DNA of 35,215 nt from assembly GCA_034172985.1 (NCBI GenBank), contig JAXFDY010000110.1:1-35215 (forward strand), read 5' to 3'. The stretch is from CAG-303 sp034172985 (lineage in GTDB: Bacteria > Bacillota > Clostridia > Lachnospirales > Lachnospiraceae). The stretch's first letter is position 1, and the number at the start of each line of letters is the position of its first letter. Under the pieces are notes generated by a model. That model saw only the letters and a list, made by a program, of their open reading frames with translations, made no database searches and was not told the DNA's origin. Both the position numbers and the translations under genes were made by a program. Below are positions 1 to 7,072 of the stretch, piece after piece.

Positions 1-1
1 T

Positions 2-241
2 TCGTTGATTGAAATGTTTAATAGATTTGTGGCTACAATGAATATGGAAATGATAGAAATAAATCAAGAGATTGCTCAAAAGGCATCACAGATAAGAGCA
101 GAGTATAAAAACTTTAAAGCTATGGATGCTATTCAGTTGGCTACGGCTTGTATAATGGGGTGTGATTTATTCGTGACGAATGATAAGCAATTAAAACAGT
201 TCAAAGAAATAAAGTGTATTGTAGTTGATGAACTGGAATAG
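2..241 (+). CDS. PIN-domain (VapC-like) protein, C-terminal part
   Basis: The reading frame is open to the left edge of the window, so the true start lies upstream; the TTG at position 5 is only the first possible start inside the window. The roughly 79 visible residues end with the pattern of the last part of a PIN domain: a helix carrying DAIQLATA, then a hydrophobic strand and VTNDKQL, the place where PIN nucleases keep their C-terminal acidic residues. PIN proteins of this kind are usually the toxin of a VapBC toxin-antitoxin pair and cut RNA with Mg2+. The antitoxin would be expected just upstream, outside the window. The gene is followed by decayed mobile DNA, which suggests an accessory origin. 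Whether the full gene is intact cannot be seen. Confidence 0.7.
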   Translation, partial: SLIEMFNRFVATMNMEMIEINQEIAQKASQIRAEYKNFKAMDAIQLATACIMGCDLFVTNDKQLKQFKEIKCIVVDELE

Positions 242-325
242 TTACAGTTATCTAAAGATATGTGCGATTATGGAAGTACACCGATTGATTCAGGAAAGAA
301 AATTGCAGAAAGCATAAAACAAGTG

Positions 326-370
326 AAGCACCAACGGAAGAAATAACATTCTTCTGAAGGTGCTTTTCTT
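326..370 (+). terminator. Rho-independent terminator after the PIN gene
   Basis: AAGCACC (326-332) pairs with GGTGCTT (359-365), and inside it GAAGAA (337-342) pairs with TTCTTC (349-354). The stem is followed by TTTCTT. It sits just after the PIN reading frame and its trailing fragment, and would end transcription from that side. Confidence 0.65.
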
Positions 371-580
371 AAGAAGGAAATTAAAAGAGTCAGGAACTTA
401 CATCAGAAGGAATCATGGAGCAGTATTTGGCTACAGATTATCGGGAGTAAAGGTTGTATTTGTTAAAAGCATTGTAGATGCCCTTTTGTATTATATGTTG
501 GGGTAAAAAATTGCTGAAAAGGCGAGAGTTTGAGAAGTATATAAGCAAATCAATAGAAGTGTAAAAACAACTTGAAAAGG

Positions 581-630
581 AAGCCCTACAGTGGTATTAT
601 TAAAGTAATGCTATATTAGGGCTTCTTTGT
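581..630 (+). terminator. Hairpin, possible terminator or attenuator
   Basis: AAGCCCTA (581-588) pairs with TAGGGCTT (617-624), with partial further pairing towards the loop. The following tract, CTTTGT, is only weakly T-rich. It lies 25 bp before the start codon of the integrase remnant, so it may once have been a leader attenuator or the terminator of an upstream gene. Confidence 0.4.
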
Positions 631-648
631 GAAAGAAAGGAGCTAAAT

Positions 649-790
649 ATGGGAAAAGACTTAAAAGGAAGATATATGTCCATGTGACAGAGGATGAAAA
701 ATCTAAAGAAATCGAATTAGTGGCAGATGCATTAAAAGTTTGTTGATGTATATAACTAGATTGAAAAGTGACAGTAAAAGTGACACCTGA
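649..790 (+). pseudogene. Tyrosine integrase remnant with internal deletion
   Basis: An AGGAG ribosome binding site (638-642) precedes ATG at 649, which opens MGKDLKGR. As I recall, this is how many integrases of Clostridia conjugative elements begin. Only 12 codons follow before TGA at 685. In another frame, starting at 669, the DNA reads KIYVHVTEDEKSKEIE, matching the C-terminal part of such integrases (the YxHVTxxxK segment holding the catalytic tyrosine). This ends at TGA 744-746. A third frame carries a short tail repeating K-S-D to a stop at 788-790. The simplest reading is that nearly the whole catalytic domain was deleted, joining the two ends, with later frameshifts. The family assignment rests on two short motifs. 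Confidence 0.5.
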
Positions 791-850
791 CAAACATAAA
801 GCTCAAAAAAGCCGCTAAATTCAAGGATTTTTAAGGAGGAAATATAGAAT

Positions 851-1948
851 ATGAAACTAGGAATCGTTGGACTTCCAAATGTAGGAAAAAGCACATTGTT
901 TAATTCCCTGACAAAGGCAGGTGCAGAGTCAGCGAACTATCCATTCTGTACGATTGATCCAAATGTGGGAGTAGTGGCCGTACCGGATGAAAGACTGGAT
1001 AAGCTTGCGGAACTTTATCATTCTGCAAAGATTACCCCTGCTGTCATTGAATTTGTAGATATTGCAGGATTGGTAAAGGGAGCATCGAAAGGAGAGGGAC
1101 TTGGAAATCAGTTTCTTGCTAATATCAGAGAAGTAGATGCAATTGTACATGTAGTAAGATGTTTTGAAGACACCAATATTATACATGTGGAAGGCAGCGT
1201 TGACCCAATTAGAGATATTGAGACGATTAATCTTGAATTAATCTTCTCGGATATTGAAATTTTGGATAGAAGAATTTCAAAAGTTGCCAAGCTCATTCGG
1301 AATGATAAGATGGCAGCAAAAGAACATGAACTTCTTTTGAGATTAAAGGCACATTTAGAGGAAGGAAAACTGGCAAAGAGTTTTGAAACAGATGATGAGG
1401 ACGAGCTGGCATTTCTCAATGAATACAATTTATTGACATATAAACCGGTGATTTTTGCTGCAAATGTCAAAGATGAAGATTTGGCAGATGATGGAGGATC
1501 AAATCCATATGTGGCTAAGGTAAGAGAGTATGCCGCAAGTGAGGGCTGTGAAGTGTTTGTAGTATGCGCACAGATCGAACAGGAAATCTCGGAGCTGGAT
1601 GATGACGAGAAAGAAATGTTTATGGAAGATCTGGGCATCAAGAGTTCCGGGCTTGATAAGCTAATCAAGGCAAGTTACAGTCTGCTTGGATTAATGAGTT
1701 ATCTTACAGCAGGTGAGACGGAGACTCGTGCATGGACTATAAAGAAGGGAACAAAAGCACCTCAGGCAGCAGGAAAGATTCATACCGATTTTGAACGTGG
1801 ATTTATTCGTGCAGAAGTAGTGAATTATCAGGACCTTCTTGACTGTGGCTCCTATGTGGCTGCCAAAGAGAAAGGGCTCGTCGGATTGGAAGGTAAAGAT
1901 TACGTTGTACAGGATGGAGACGTTATATTATTCCGTTTCAATGTATAG
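851..1948 (+). CDS. ychF: Ribosome-associated GTPase-fold ATPase YchF/OLA1
   Basis: At 365 residues this has the normal length of the universally conserved YchF (OLA1) family, an Obg-related P-loop NTPase that prefers ATP, binds ribosomes and is linked to stress responses. The P-loop GLPNVGKS is at residues 7-14, and a DIAGLVKGAS switch region follows near residue 70, with the glycine-rich GEGLGNQ after it. The end of the protein is the TGS domain, with the motif KGLVGLEGKDYVVQDGDV close to the C terminus. AAGGAGG lies 11 nt before the ATG. lgt follows after 13 bp, so the two are probably cotranscribed. Upstream there is only mobile-element debris, so this gene marks the start of the stable chromosome. 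Confidence 0.97.
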   Translation: MKLGIVGLPNVGKSTLFNSLTKAGAESANYPFCTIDPNVGVVAVPDERLDKLAELYHSAKITPAVIEFVDIAGLVKGASKGEGLGNQFLANIREVDAIVHVVRCFEDTNIIHVEGSVDPIRDIETINLELIFSDIEILDRRISKVAKLIRNDKMAAKEHELLLRLKAHLEEGKLAKSFETDDEDELAFLNEYNLLTYKPVIFAANVKDEDLADDGGSNPYVAKVREYAASEGCEVFVVCAQIEQEISELDDDEKEMFMEDLGIKSSGLDKLIKASYSLLGLMSYLTAGETETRAWTIKKGTKAPQAAGKIHTDFERGFIRAEVVNYQDLLDCGSYVAAKEKGLVGLEGKDYVVQDGDVILFRFNV

Positions 1949-1961
1949 AAAGAGGTAGAAT

Positions 1962-3392
1962 ATGCCTGCAGATGTTAGCATTTGCTTTCCTCATCTGGGG
2001 ATTGCATTAGAAAATTTAAGAAAATCATTCTCTGTTTTTGGAGTAGAAATTGCTTATTATGGAGTTATTATTGGTATCGGAATGCTGGTTGCGATGCTGC
2101 TTGCATTCCGTGATGCGAAACTTTCAGGGCAGAATGTGGATGATTATGTGGATTTGGCCATCTATGGCATTATTTTTGCTATTGTAGGAGCAAGATTGTA
2201 TTATGTCATATTTGAGTGGGAGTATTATAGTAAGCATCTGAGTGAAATTATAAATCTTCGAAATGGCGGACTGGCGATTTATGGAGGAATTATTGGCGGA
2301 GTGCTGGTATGCATCGTACTTGCAAAACGCCGGAAGTTGTCGGTATGGAGAATGTTAGATACTGGTGCCATAGGCTTAGTGACAGGTCAGATGATTGGAC
2401 GTTGGGGAAATTTTTTCAATCGTGAGGCTTATGGTGGAGACACGGATAGTCTCTTTGCTATGAGAATTAATATTAATGATCCCCTGGTTTCTGTGAACGT
2501 GCAGGATGGGGTAAGCATCATTGACAATAGTTATATTCAGGTACATCCTACGTTTTTATATGAATCATTCTGGTGCCTGTGTATTCTTGTTTTTATTCAG
2601 TTGTTTAAACGAAAGAAAAAGTTTGATGGCGAAGTTTTTTTATGGTATATCAGTGCATATGGTTTCGGACGTTTTTTTATCGAAGGATTGCGCACGGACC
2701 AGCTGACGATGGGCAATACAGGAATTGCCATATCACAGGTACTATCTGCATTGGTACTGATTGCGGGAGTATTACTTATTATTGTGAATCGTGTACGCAT
2801 TAGAAAAGGGATGGATACTATCTTTGTAGGAAGCACTGTGAAAGAAGATGTGATTCAGAAAGCTATGGATTTTGCGAAAGATGCCCATCAGGGACAAATC
2901 TGGACGTTATCGGATGGTTCTGATATTTCATATTTTGAGGGGCATTTACTTGGCGTGTATCATTTGCTGGCCAAGATTCCTGCTGTAAATGAAGAGATGC
3001 TTGTTACTGCTTTGCTGCATGATACCATGGAAGATACAAAAGTGGGTTATTCTGACATCCTGAAAAAATTTAACCGGGATGTGGCAGAAAATGTACAGTG
3101 GCTGACAAAAAAAGCAGAAAGCACATACTATGATTATATTGATGAATTGCTGCAAAACGGCAGTGATGCAGCGGTTATCGTAAAATTGGCTGACAGACAG
3201 TTTAACACAGAAAACCTGATGAATCTTGGGGATGAGGAATGGCATGAAAAGAAAATAGATCAGGCGAAATATATTCTGGACAAATTCCGTATGCGAAAAG
3301 TCAGAAAAGAGTACGAGGGAATAAAAAAGCAACTGTTGGATGCTATAGAAACAGATGTAGCCGATCTGGAAGAAAATGAAAAATATCAGTAA
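1962..3392 (+). CDS. lgt: Prolipoprotein diacylglyceryl transferase fused to a (p)ppGpp-hydrolase-like HD domain
   Basis: Residues 1-280 are an Lgt enzyme, which moves diacylglycerol from phosphatidylglycerol to the lipobox cysteine of prolipoproteins in the membrane. They contain the signature GRWGNFFNREAYG (146-158), an HPTFLYES segment (195-202), and several membrane helices, the last at about 257-275. Usual Lgt proteins end here. This frame continues without a stop for about 195 residues as an HD domain of the RelA/SpoT/Mesh1 kind: AHQGQ at 308-312, H328, H353-D354, E357-D358 and KLADRQFN with D411 and N415. These match the metal and catalytic positions of ppGpp hydrolases. The Arg that contacts guanine in Rel enzymes (in HxGQxR) is not obvious. 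The tail is a charged helix. A membrane-tethered cytosolic hydrolase is inferred, not shown. A perfect terminator hairpin overlaps the stop codon. Confidence 0.93.
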   Translation: MPADVSICFPHLGIALENLRKSFSVFGVEIAYYGVIIGIGMLVAMLLAFRDAKLSGQNVDDYVDLAIYGIIFAIVGARLYYVIFEWEYYSKHLSEIINLRNGGLAIYGGIIGGVLVCIVLAKRRKLSVWRMLDTGAIGLVTGQMIGRWGNFFNREAYGGDTDSLFAMRININDPLVSVNVQDGVSIIDNSYIQVHPTFLYESFWCLCILVFIQLFKRKKKFDGEVFLWYISAYGFGRFFIEGLRTDQLTMGNTGIAISQVLSALVLIAGVLLIIVNRVRIRKGMDTIFVGSTVKEDVIQKAMDFAKDAHQGQIWTLSDGSDISYFEGHLLGVYHLLAKIPAVNEEMLVTALLHDTMEDTKVGYSDILKKFNRDVAENVQWLTKKAESTYYDYIDELLQNGSDAAVIVKLADRQFNTENLMNLGDEEWHEKKIDQAKYILDKFRMRKVRKEYEGIKKQLLDAIETDVADLEENEKYQ

Positions 3393-3436
3393 GAACAGGA
3401 AAAGCACGCGATAGCGTGCTTTTCCTGTTCTTACTG
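3387..3436. terminator. Bidirectional terminator between lgt and the convergent regulator
   Basis: The 23-nt arm at 3387-3409 is the exact reverse complement of 3414-3436, with loop GATA (3410-3413). The A-rich and T-rich parts of the stem allow it to work in both directions. The left arm contains the lgt stop codon, and the right arm ends 2 bp before the last codon of the minus-strand gene. Confidence 0.9.
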
Positions 3437-3438
3437 GT

Positions 3439-4839
3439 TCAAAGAATACATTTACAAAGTTTGTGAATATAGATTTCTGCAAGATTTTGATCCATACCAG
3501 AATAATTCATTACAATGATATGTTCTGCATCGGGATTTGGCTGGAAATAATATTGGGACAGGAAAGATATTTTTAACTCTTCTTTTTTCATCCGCCCCTG
3601 TAATACATGATCAGGAATGATCGTATCCAGTTTAATTAAAAAATGAAGACCGGAGTCCTCCTCCATTATAGTAGCAATGGAGGAAAGCGAACTTTTTTTT
3701 ATGCATTCCAGTATGGCATTTCTTTGATTTCTGTAACTGTTTCTCATTCGGTTAATATGTTTTTCAAAATAGCCTTCCTGAATAAATTTGGCAAGAGTGT
3801 ATTGCTCAAAATTGGATACGGTACAGGCATAAAAACTTAGCTTTCTGTAAAATTTATCCAAAAGATGGCCGGGTAGTATCATATAACTAATACGAATCGT
3901 GGAAGAAAGACTTTTTGTAAATGTATTAATATAAATTACTTTTTCAGAAACATCGATACTTTGCATAGATGGAATAGGCTTTCCCATCAGTCGGAATTCA
4001 CTATCATAATCATCTTCAATAATATATCTTGAGTCAGATTTTAAAGCCCAGGCTAAAAGCTCATATCGCCTGCTTATAGGTGTGATGATGCCTGTAGGAT
4101 AATGGTGAGAGGGTGATATATGGATAATATCAGCATCCGATTGTTCTAAGGCCTGAATACTGATTCCGTCCTGATCCAGAGGAATATGTCGGCATTCTAC
4201 ATTATTACATTTGTAGATGCTGGCTATTTTTTTATATCCGGGATCTTCCACGGCAAAGATTTTATCGTGGCCGAGAAGCTGGATAATCAGACCGTATAAG
4301 TATTCTGTTCCGGCACCGATGATAATCTGCTCTGGAGAAACATGAATTCCGCGGAATTGCAGAAGATGCCCGGAAATCGCCTCTCTGAGCTCCGGAATAC
4401 CACCGCAGGGAGGATTTGTCATCAATTCCCTGCTTTTGTCGATGATAATTTCACGCATGAGCTTTGCCCAGATGGTGAAAGGAAAATTTTCCGGATTTGT
4501 CTGATTATGACCTATATCCGTAAAATAAGAAGGGTTATTTTGCGGTAAGGTGGAATGCTGTTGTTCAGAGACCTGCCCATCCCTTACTGGCTCGGGAATA
4601 ATTTCAGATACATAATATCCCTTTTTGGGAATGGAATAAATGTATCCTTCGGCTAAAAGCTGGGCATAAGCATTCTCCACAGTTATGGTGCTGATATTGA
4701 GATTAGCAGCAAATGTCCGCTTAGAAGGCAGTTTTGTACCTGCAGTAAGTGTGCCGTTCAAAATATCCTGCCGGATACATTTATATAGATATTCGTATAA
4801 ACTGTCATTACCAAGATTTTCAAATGAATAAGTTAACAT
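3439..4839 (-). CDS. MocR/PdxR-type regulator (GntR helix-turn-helix plus aminotransferase fold)
   Basis: The preferred start is the ATG at 4839 (MLTYSF), preceded on the minus strand by GAAAGGG six bases upstream. A longer frame begins at 4881 but has no comparable signal. The protein is 466 residues. The N-terminal ~70 residues form a GntR winged helix (LPSKRTFAANLNIS and GYIYSIPKKGYYV). The rest is a class I aminotransferase fold with a DDYDSEF segment and TFTKSLSSTIR, where K309 is the expected PLP-binding lysine. The family uses PLP as effector and regulates vitamin B6, GABA or other amine metabolism genes. No such target is adjacent: downstream is a terminator shared with lgt, and upstream, divergently, is mraZ. 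Autoregulation is typical for the family, but the regulon here is unknown. Confidence 0.88.
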   Translation of the reverse strand: MLTYSFENLGNDSLYEYLYKCIRQDILNGTLTAGTKLPSKRTFAANLNISTITVENAYAQLLAEGYIYSIPKKGYYVSEIIPEPVRDGQVSEQQHSTLPQNNPSYFTDIGHNQTNPENFPFTIWAKLMREIIIDKSRELMTNPPCGGIPELREAISGHLLQFRGIHVSPEQIIIGAGTEYLYGLIIQLLGHDKIFAVEDPGYKKIASIYKCNNVECRHIPLDQDGISIQALEQSDADIIHISPSHHYPTGIITPISRRYELLAWALKSDSRYIIEDDYDSEFRLMGKPIPSMQSIDVSEKVIYINTFTKSLSSTIRISYMILPGHLLDKFYRKLSFYACTVSNFEQYTLAKFIQEGYFEKHINRMRNSYRNQRNAILECIKKSSLSSIATIMEEDSGLHFLIKLDTIIPDHVLQGRMKKEELKISFLSQYYFQPNPDAEHIIVMNYSGMDQNLAEIYIHKLCKCIL

Positions 4840-4950
4840 ATGTAACCCTTTCTGACCATAATAGAAATACAAACTTATCAAAAATTAATATAACCAAATA
4901 TTATTATAAAGAGTTGTTGGTAAAAAATAAAGCAATTTTTTAATTTATAC

Positions 4951-4979
4951 TTGATTTATAGTAAAAATTGATATAAAAT
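4951..4979 (+). promoter_or_regulatory. Promoter of the mraZ-led division cluster
   Basis: TTGATT (4951-4956), a 17-bp spacer and TAAAAT (4974-4979) fit a housekeeping sigma-A promoter. Transcription would begin at about 4986, immediately at the MraZ-type boxes. Confidence 0.7.
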
Positions 4980-4987
4980 CATCAATG

Positions 4988-5037
4988 AAGTGGTGTAAAG
5001 TGGGTAAAAGTGATACCATGTGGAGCAAAGTGGTGGA
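4988..5037 (+). promoter_or_regulatory. MraZ operator: five direct repeats at 10-bp period
   Basis: Five decamers follow each other without a gap: GAAGTGGTGT, AAAGTGGGTA, AAAGTGATAC, CATGTGGAGC and AAAGTGGTGG. The core is (A)AAGTGG; the third has TGA and the fourth ATGTGG. MraZ is known to bind tandem TGGGN-type boxes at 10-bp spacing upstream of its own gene in E. coli and AAAGTG-type boxes in mollicutes. The array lies between the promoter and the mraZ start, consistent with autorepression of the whole cluster. Confidence 0.85.
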
Positions 5038-5070
5038 AAATTACCCGGAAAGAGATAAAAGGTGCAGCTT

Positions 5071-5496
5071 ATGTTCATGGGTGAATACAATCATTCAATT
5101 GACGCCAAGGGACGATTAATCATCCCGGCAAAGCTCCGTGAAGCCTTAGGTGAAAATTTTGTAGTAACCCAGGGACTTGACGGTTGTCTTTTTGTGTTTC
5201 CGAATGATGTATGGACTGAGTTTGAAGCCAAGTTAAATGCACTTCCGATGACAGATAAAAAAGCAAGACAATTTGCCAGATATTTTCTTCGTGGAGCAGT
5301 AAGTCCGGATGTGGACAAACAGGGACGTATACTTATTCCTGCTATATTACGTGAGTCGGCAGCATTGGAAAAGGATGTGACGATGATTGGAGTGGGCAAT
5401 AGAGTAGAAATCTGGAATCCGGAACGTCTGGAGGATAATTCCACCTTCGATGATATGGATGAAATAGCAGAACATATGGCAGATTTAGGAATTTAG
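5071..5496 (+). CDS. mraZ: Transcriptional regulator MraZ
   Basis: The 141-residue product has two SpoVT/AbrB-type swapped-hairpin domains, each with its hallmark: DAKGRLIIPAKLRE near residue 12 and DKQGRILIPAILRE near residue 85. MraZ forms a ring and binds direct repeats in front of its own operon, acting on division and wall genes. ATG at 5071 (MFMGEYNHS) was chosen because AAAAGGTG ends six bases upstream and family members begin this way. An in-frame GTG at 5062 lies inside that ribosome binding site. The five-repeat array at 4988-5037 is its probable operator. rsmH follows after 19 bp. Confidence 0.97.
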   Translation: MFMGEYNHSIDAKGRLIIPAKLREALGENFVVTQGLDGCLFVFPNDVWTEFEAKLNALPMTDKKARQFARYFLRGAVSPDVDKQGRILIPAILRESAALEKDVTMIGVGNRVEIWNPERLEDNSTFDDMDEIAEHMADLGI

Positions 5497-5515
5497 AAGA
5501 AAGAAGGTGTAACAC

Positions 5516-6469
5516 ATGGAATTCAAACATAAATCGGTTTTATTAAATGAAACAATTGAAAGTCTGAATATTAAACCGGATGGAATCTATGTGGATGGCA
5601 CCTTGGGCGGCGCAGGACATGCTTACGAAGTATGCAGAAGATTGTCTGACAAGGGGAGATTTGTTGGAATCGATCAAGATGATGATGCCTTGCAGGCTGC
5701 TGGAGAGAGGTTAAGGGAATTTGAAGGGAAAATAAAAATTGACCGTGTGAAGAGTAATTACTGTCAGATAAAATCAGTGTTGAACAATCTTGGCATTGAA
5801 AAAGTAGATGGTATTCTTTTGGATATCGGCGTTTCTTCTTATCAGCTTGATACGGTAGAACGGGGATTTTCATATAAAGAGAATGCACCATTGGATATGC
5901 GTATGGATCAGACAAAGCCATTTTCAGCAAAGAATGTTGTAAATGAATATGATGAGATGGAATTATACAGAATTATTCGTGATTACGGTGAAGATAAATT
6001 CGCAAAAAATATTGCAAAACACATTGTGCAGGCAAGACAGGAAAAAGAAATCGAAACTACAGGTGAGTTAATAGAGATTATCAAGGCTGCAATCCCGGCC
6101 AAAGTCAGGGCAGTCGGGGGACATCCGGCAAAAAAGACATTTCAGGCAATCAGGATAGAAGTGAATAAGGAGCTGGAAGTCTTGGAAAACTCTATTGATG
6201 ATATGATTGATTTGCTCAATGATGGTGGAAGATTAAGCATTATTACATTCCATTCTCTGGAGGATAGGATTGTAAAAAATAAATTTAGAGAAAATGAGAA
6301 CCCATGTATCTGTCCAAAAAGTTTTCCGGTATGTGTATGCGGAAGAAAGTCAAAGGGCAGAGTCATAACAAGGAAACCGATTATTCCGAGTGAGGAAGAA
6401 ATCATAGAAAATAAACGCTCAAAAAGTTCAAAACTGAGAGTGTTTGAAAAAAACGAAAATGAGAAATAG
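5516..6469 (+). CDS. rsmH: 16S rRNA (cytosine-1402 N4)-methyltransferase RsmH
   Basis: The 317-residue protein is a full-length RsmH (MraW), which methylates N4 of C1402 in the decoding centre of 16S rRNA using S-adenosylmethionine. The SAM-binding loop VDGTLGGAGHA is at residues 27-37. Further family landmarks are LLDIGVSSYQLD, GFSYKENAPLDMRMD, and near the end ITFHSLEDRIVKN followed by a cysteine-rich stretch (CICPKSFPVCVCG). The start has AAGAAGGTG eight bases before the ATG. Its place directly after mraZ is the conserved dcw order. Confidence 0.98.
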   Translation: MEFKHKSVLLNETIESLNIKPDGIYVDGTLGGAGHAYEVCRRLSDKGRFVGIDQDDDALQAAGERLREFEGKIKIDRVKSNYCQIKSVLNNLGIEKVDGILLDIGVSSYQLDTVERGFSYKENAPLDMRMDQTKPFSAKNVVNEYDEMELYRIIRDYGEDKFAKNIAKHIVQARQEKEIETTGELIEIIKAAIPAKVRAVGGHPAKKTFQAIRIEVNKELEVLENSIDDMIDLLNDGGRLSIITFHSLEDRIVKNKFRENENPCICPKSFPVCVCGRKSKGRVITRKPIIPSEEEIIENKRSKSSKLRVFEKNENEK

Positions 6470-6512
6470 GGAGAGGATACTTTCCTGAGAAGCAAAAAAG
6501 AGAGGTAACAGT

Positions 6513-7043
6513 ATGGCACGCAGAACTTATGAGTATTACACCCAGGGTAATACTGCAAGAAAGATGGATTTTGACAACAGGGCAGGAGACTACCAGAGAG
6601 GAACAGCTGCACCTGTAAGAAGAGAAGAGGAGAATATTCCGGACAGACCTTTATCAAGAAGACAGATAAAGGAAATGGAAAAAGAAAGCAATAGAGCCAG
6701 ATACAGACGTATGGAATCAGAAACCATGAGTCTGAAATTTGTTGTTTTTCTTTCGGCTATGGTTGCTATTCTTCTGACACTTAGTGTGAAGTATCTGAAT
6801 TATCAGGCAGATATTTCAGAAACAAAGTCGAATATCAATTCACTGAAGTCAAATGTGGAAGTACTTAATTCACAAAACGATGCGATTGCATACGATATTG
6901 AAGCATACATAGATATTAACAGAATCATCAATGTGGCAACAAATGAATTAGGTATGGTAATGGCAGACCAGAGCCAGATTAAATATTTTGAGAAAAATGT
7001 AGATGAATTTATGAATCAGTACGCAGATGTACCAGAGGAATAA
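6513..7043 (+). CDS. ftsL: Cell division protein FtsL-like
   Basis: This 176-residue bitopic membrane protein fits FtsL by architecture and position rather than strong sequence identity. It has a charged cytoplasmic region of about 72 residues, longer than usual, then a single membrane helix at 73-94. An extracytoplasmic coiled coil follows (KYLNYQADISETKSNINSLK onwards), ending in a conserved-looking segment with NELGMV. FtsL pairs with DivIC and DivIB in the septum and helps activate FtsW and its penicillin-binding protein, whose genes follow here. AGAGG lies seven bases before the ATG. A DivIC-type septum initiator is the main alternative name. Confidence 0.85.
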   Translation: MARRTYEYYTQGNTARKMDFDNRAGDYQRGTAAPVRREEENIPDRPLSRRQIKEMEKESNRARYRRMESETMSLKFVVFLSAMVAILLTLSVKYLNYQADISETKSNINSLKSNVEVLNSQNDAIAYDIEAYIDINRIINVATNELGMVMADQSQIKYFEKNVDEFMNQYADVPEE

Positions 7044-7072
7044 TCAGGTAACATAGATATTGAGGTAAAACC

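Larger units (their letters stand above)
242..850. other. 609-bp region without an intact gene; accessory-element debris
   Basis: No complete gene is visible here. In the PIN gene's own frame, just past its stop, a further 34 codons run to a TAA at 344-346; an ATG at 260 would give a lysine-rich 28-residue peptide I do not recognise. A second open stretch at 381-506 (41 codons, ending VDALLYYMLG) is also unrecognised. Two hairpins (326-370 and 581-630) and an integrase remnant (649-790) lie in the same stretch. AAGGAGG at the right end (833-839) is the ribosome binding site of ychF. I found no convincing -35/-10 pair for ychF. Confidence 0.6.

Noticed and set aside
767..786. Two AAAAGTGACA-like direct repeats as a regulatory site for ychF
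   Set aside because: They fit better as the K-S-D repeat at the tail of the decayed integrase, and no promoter could be placed beside them.
1108..1668. 186-codon open frame on the minus strand
   Set aside because: It lies wholly inside ychF, is Ser-rich and low in sense, and has no ribosome binding site; it is a shadow of the real gene.
2946..3482. 178-codon minus-strand open frame over the end of lgt
   Set aside because: It is antisense to the HD domain, runs through the terminator hairpin, and is rich in Phe and Ile as expected for a shadow frame.
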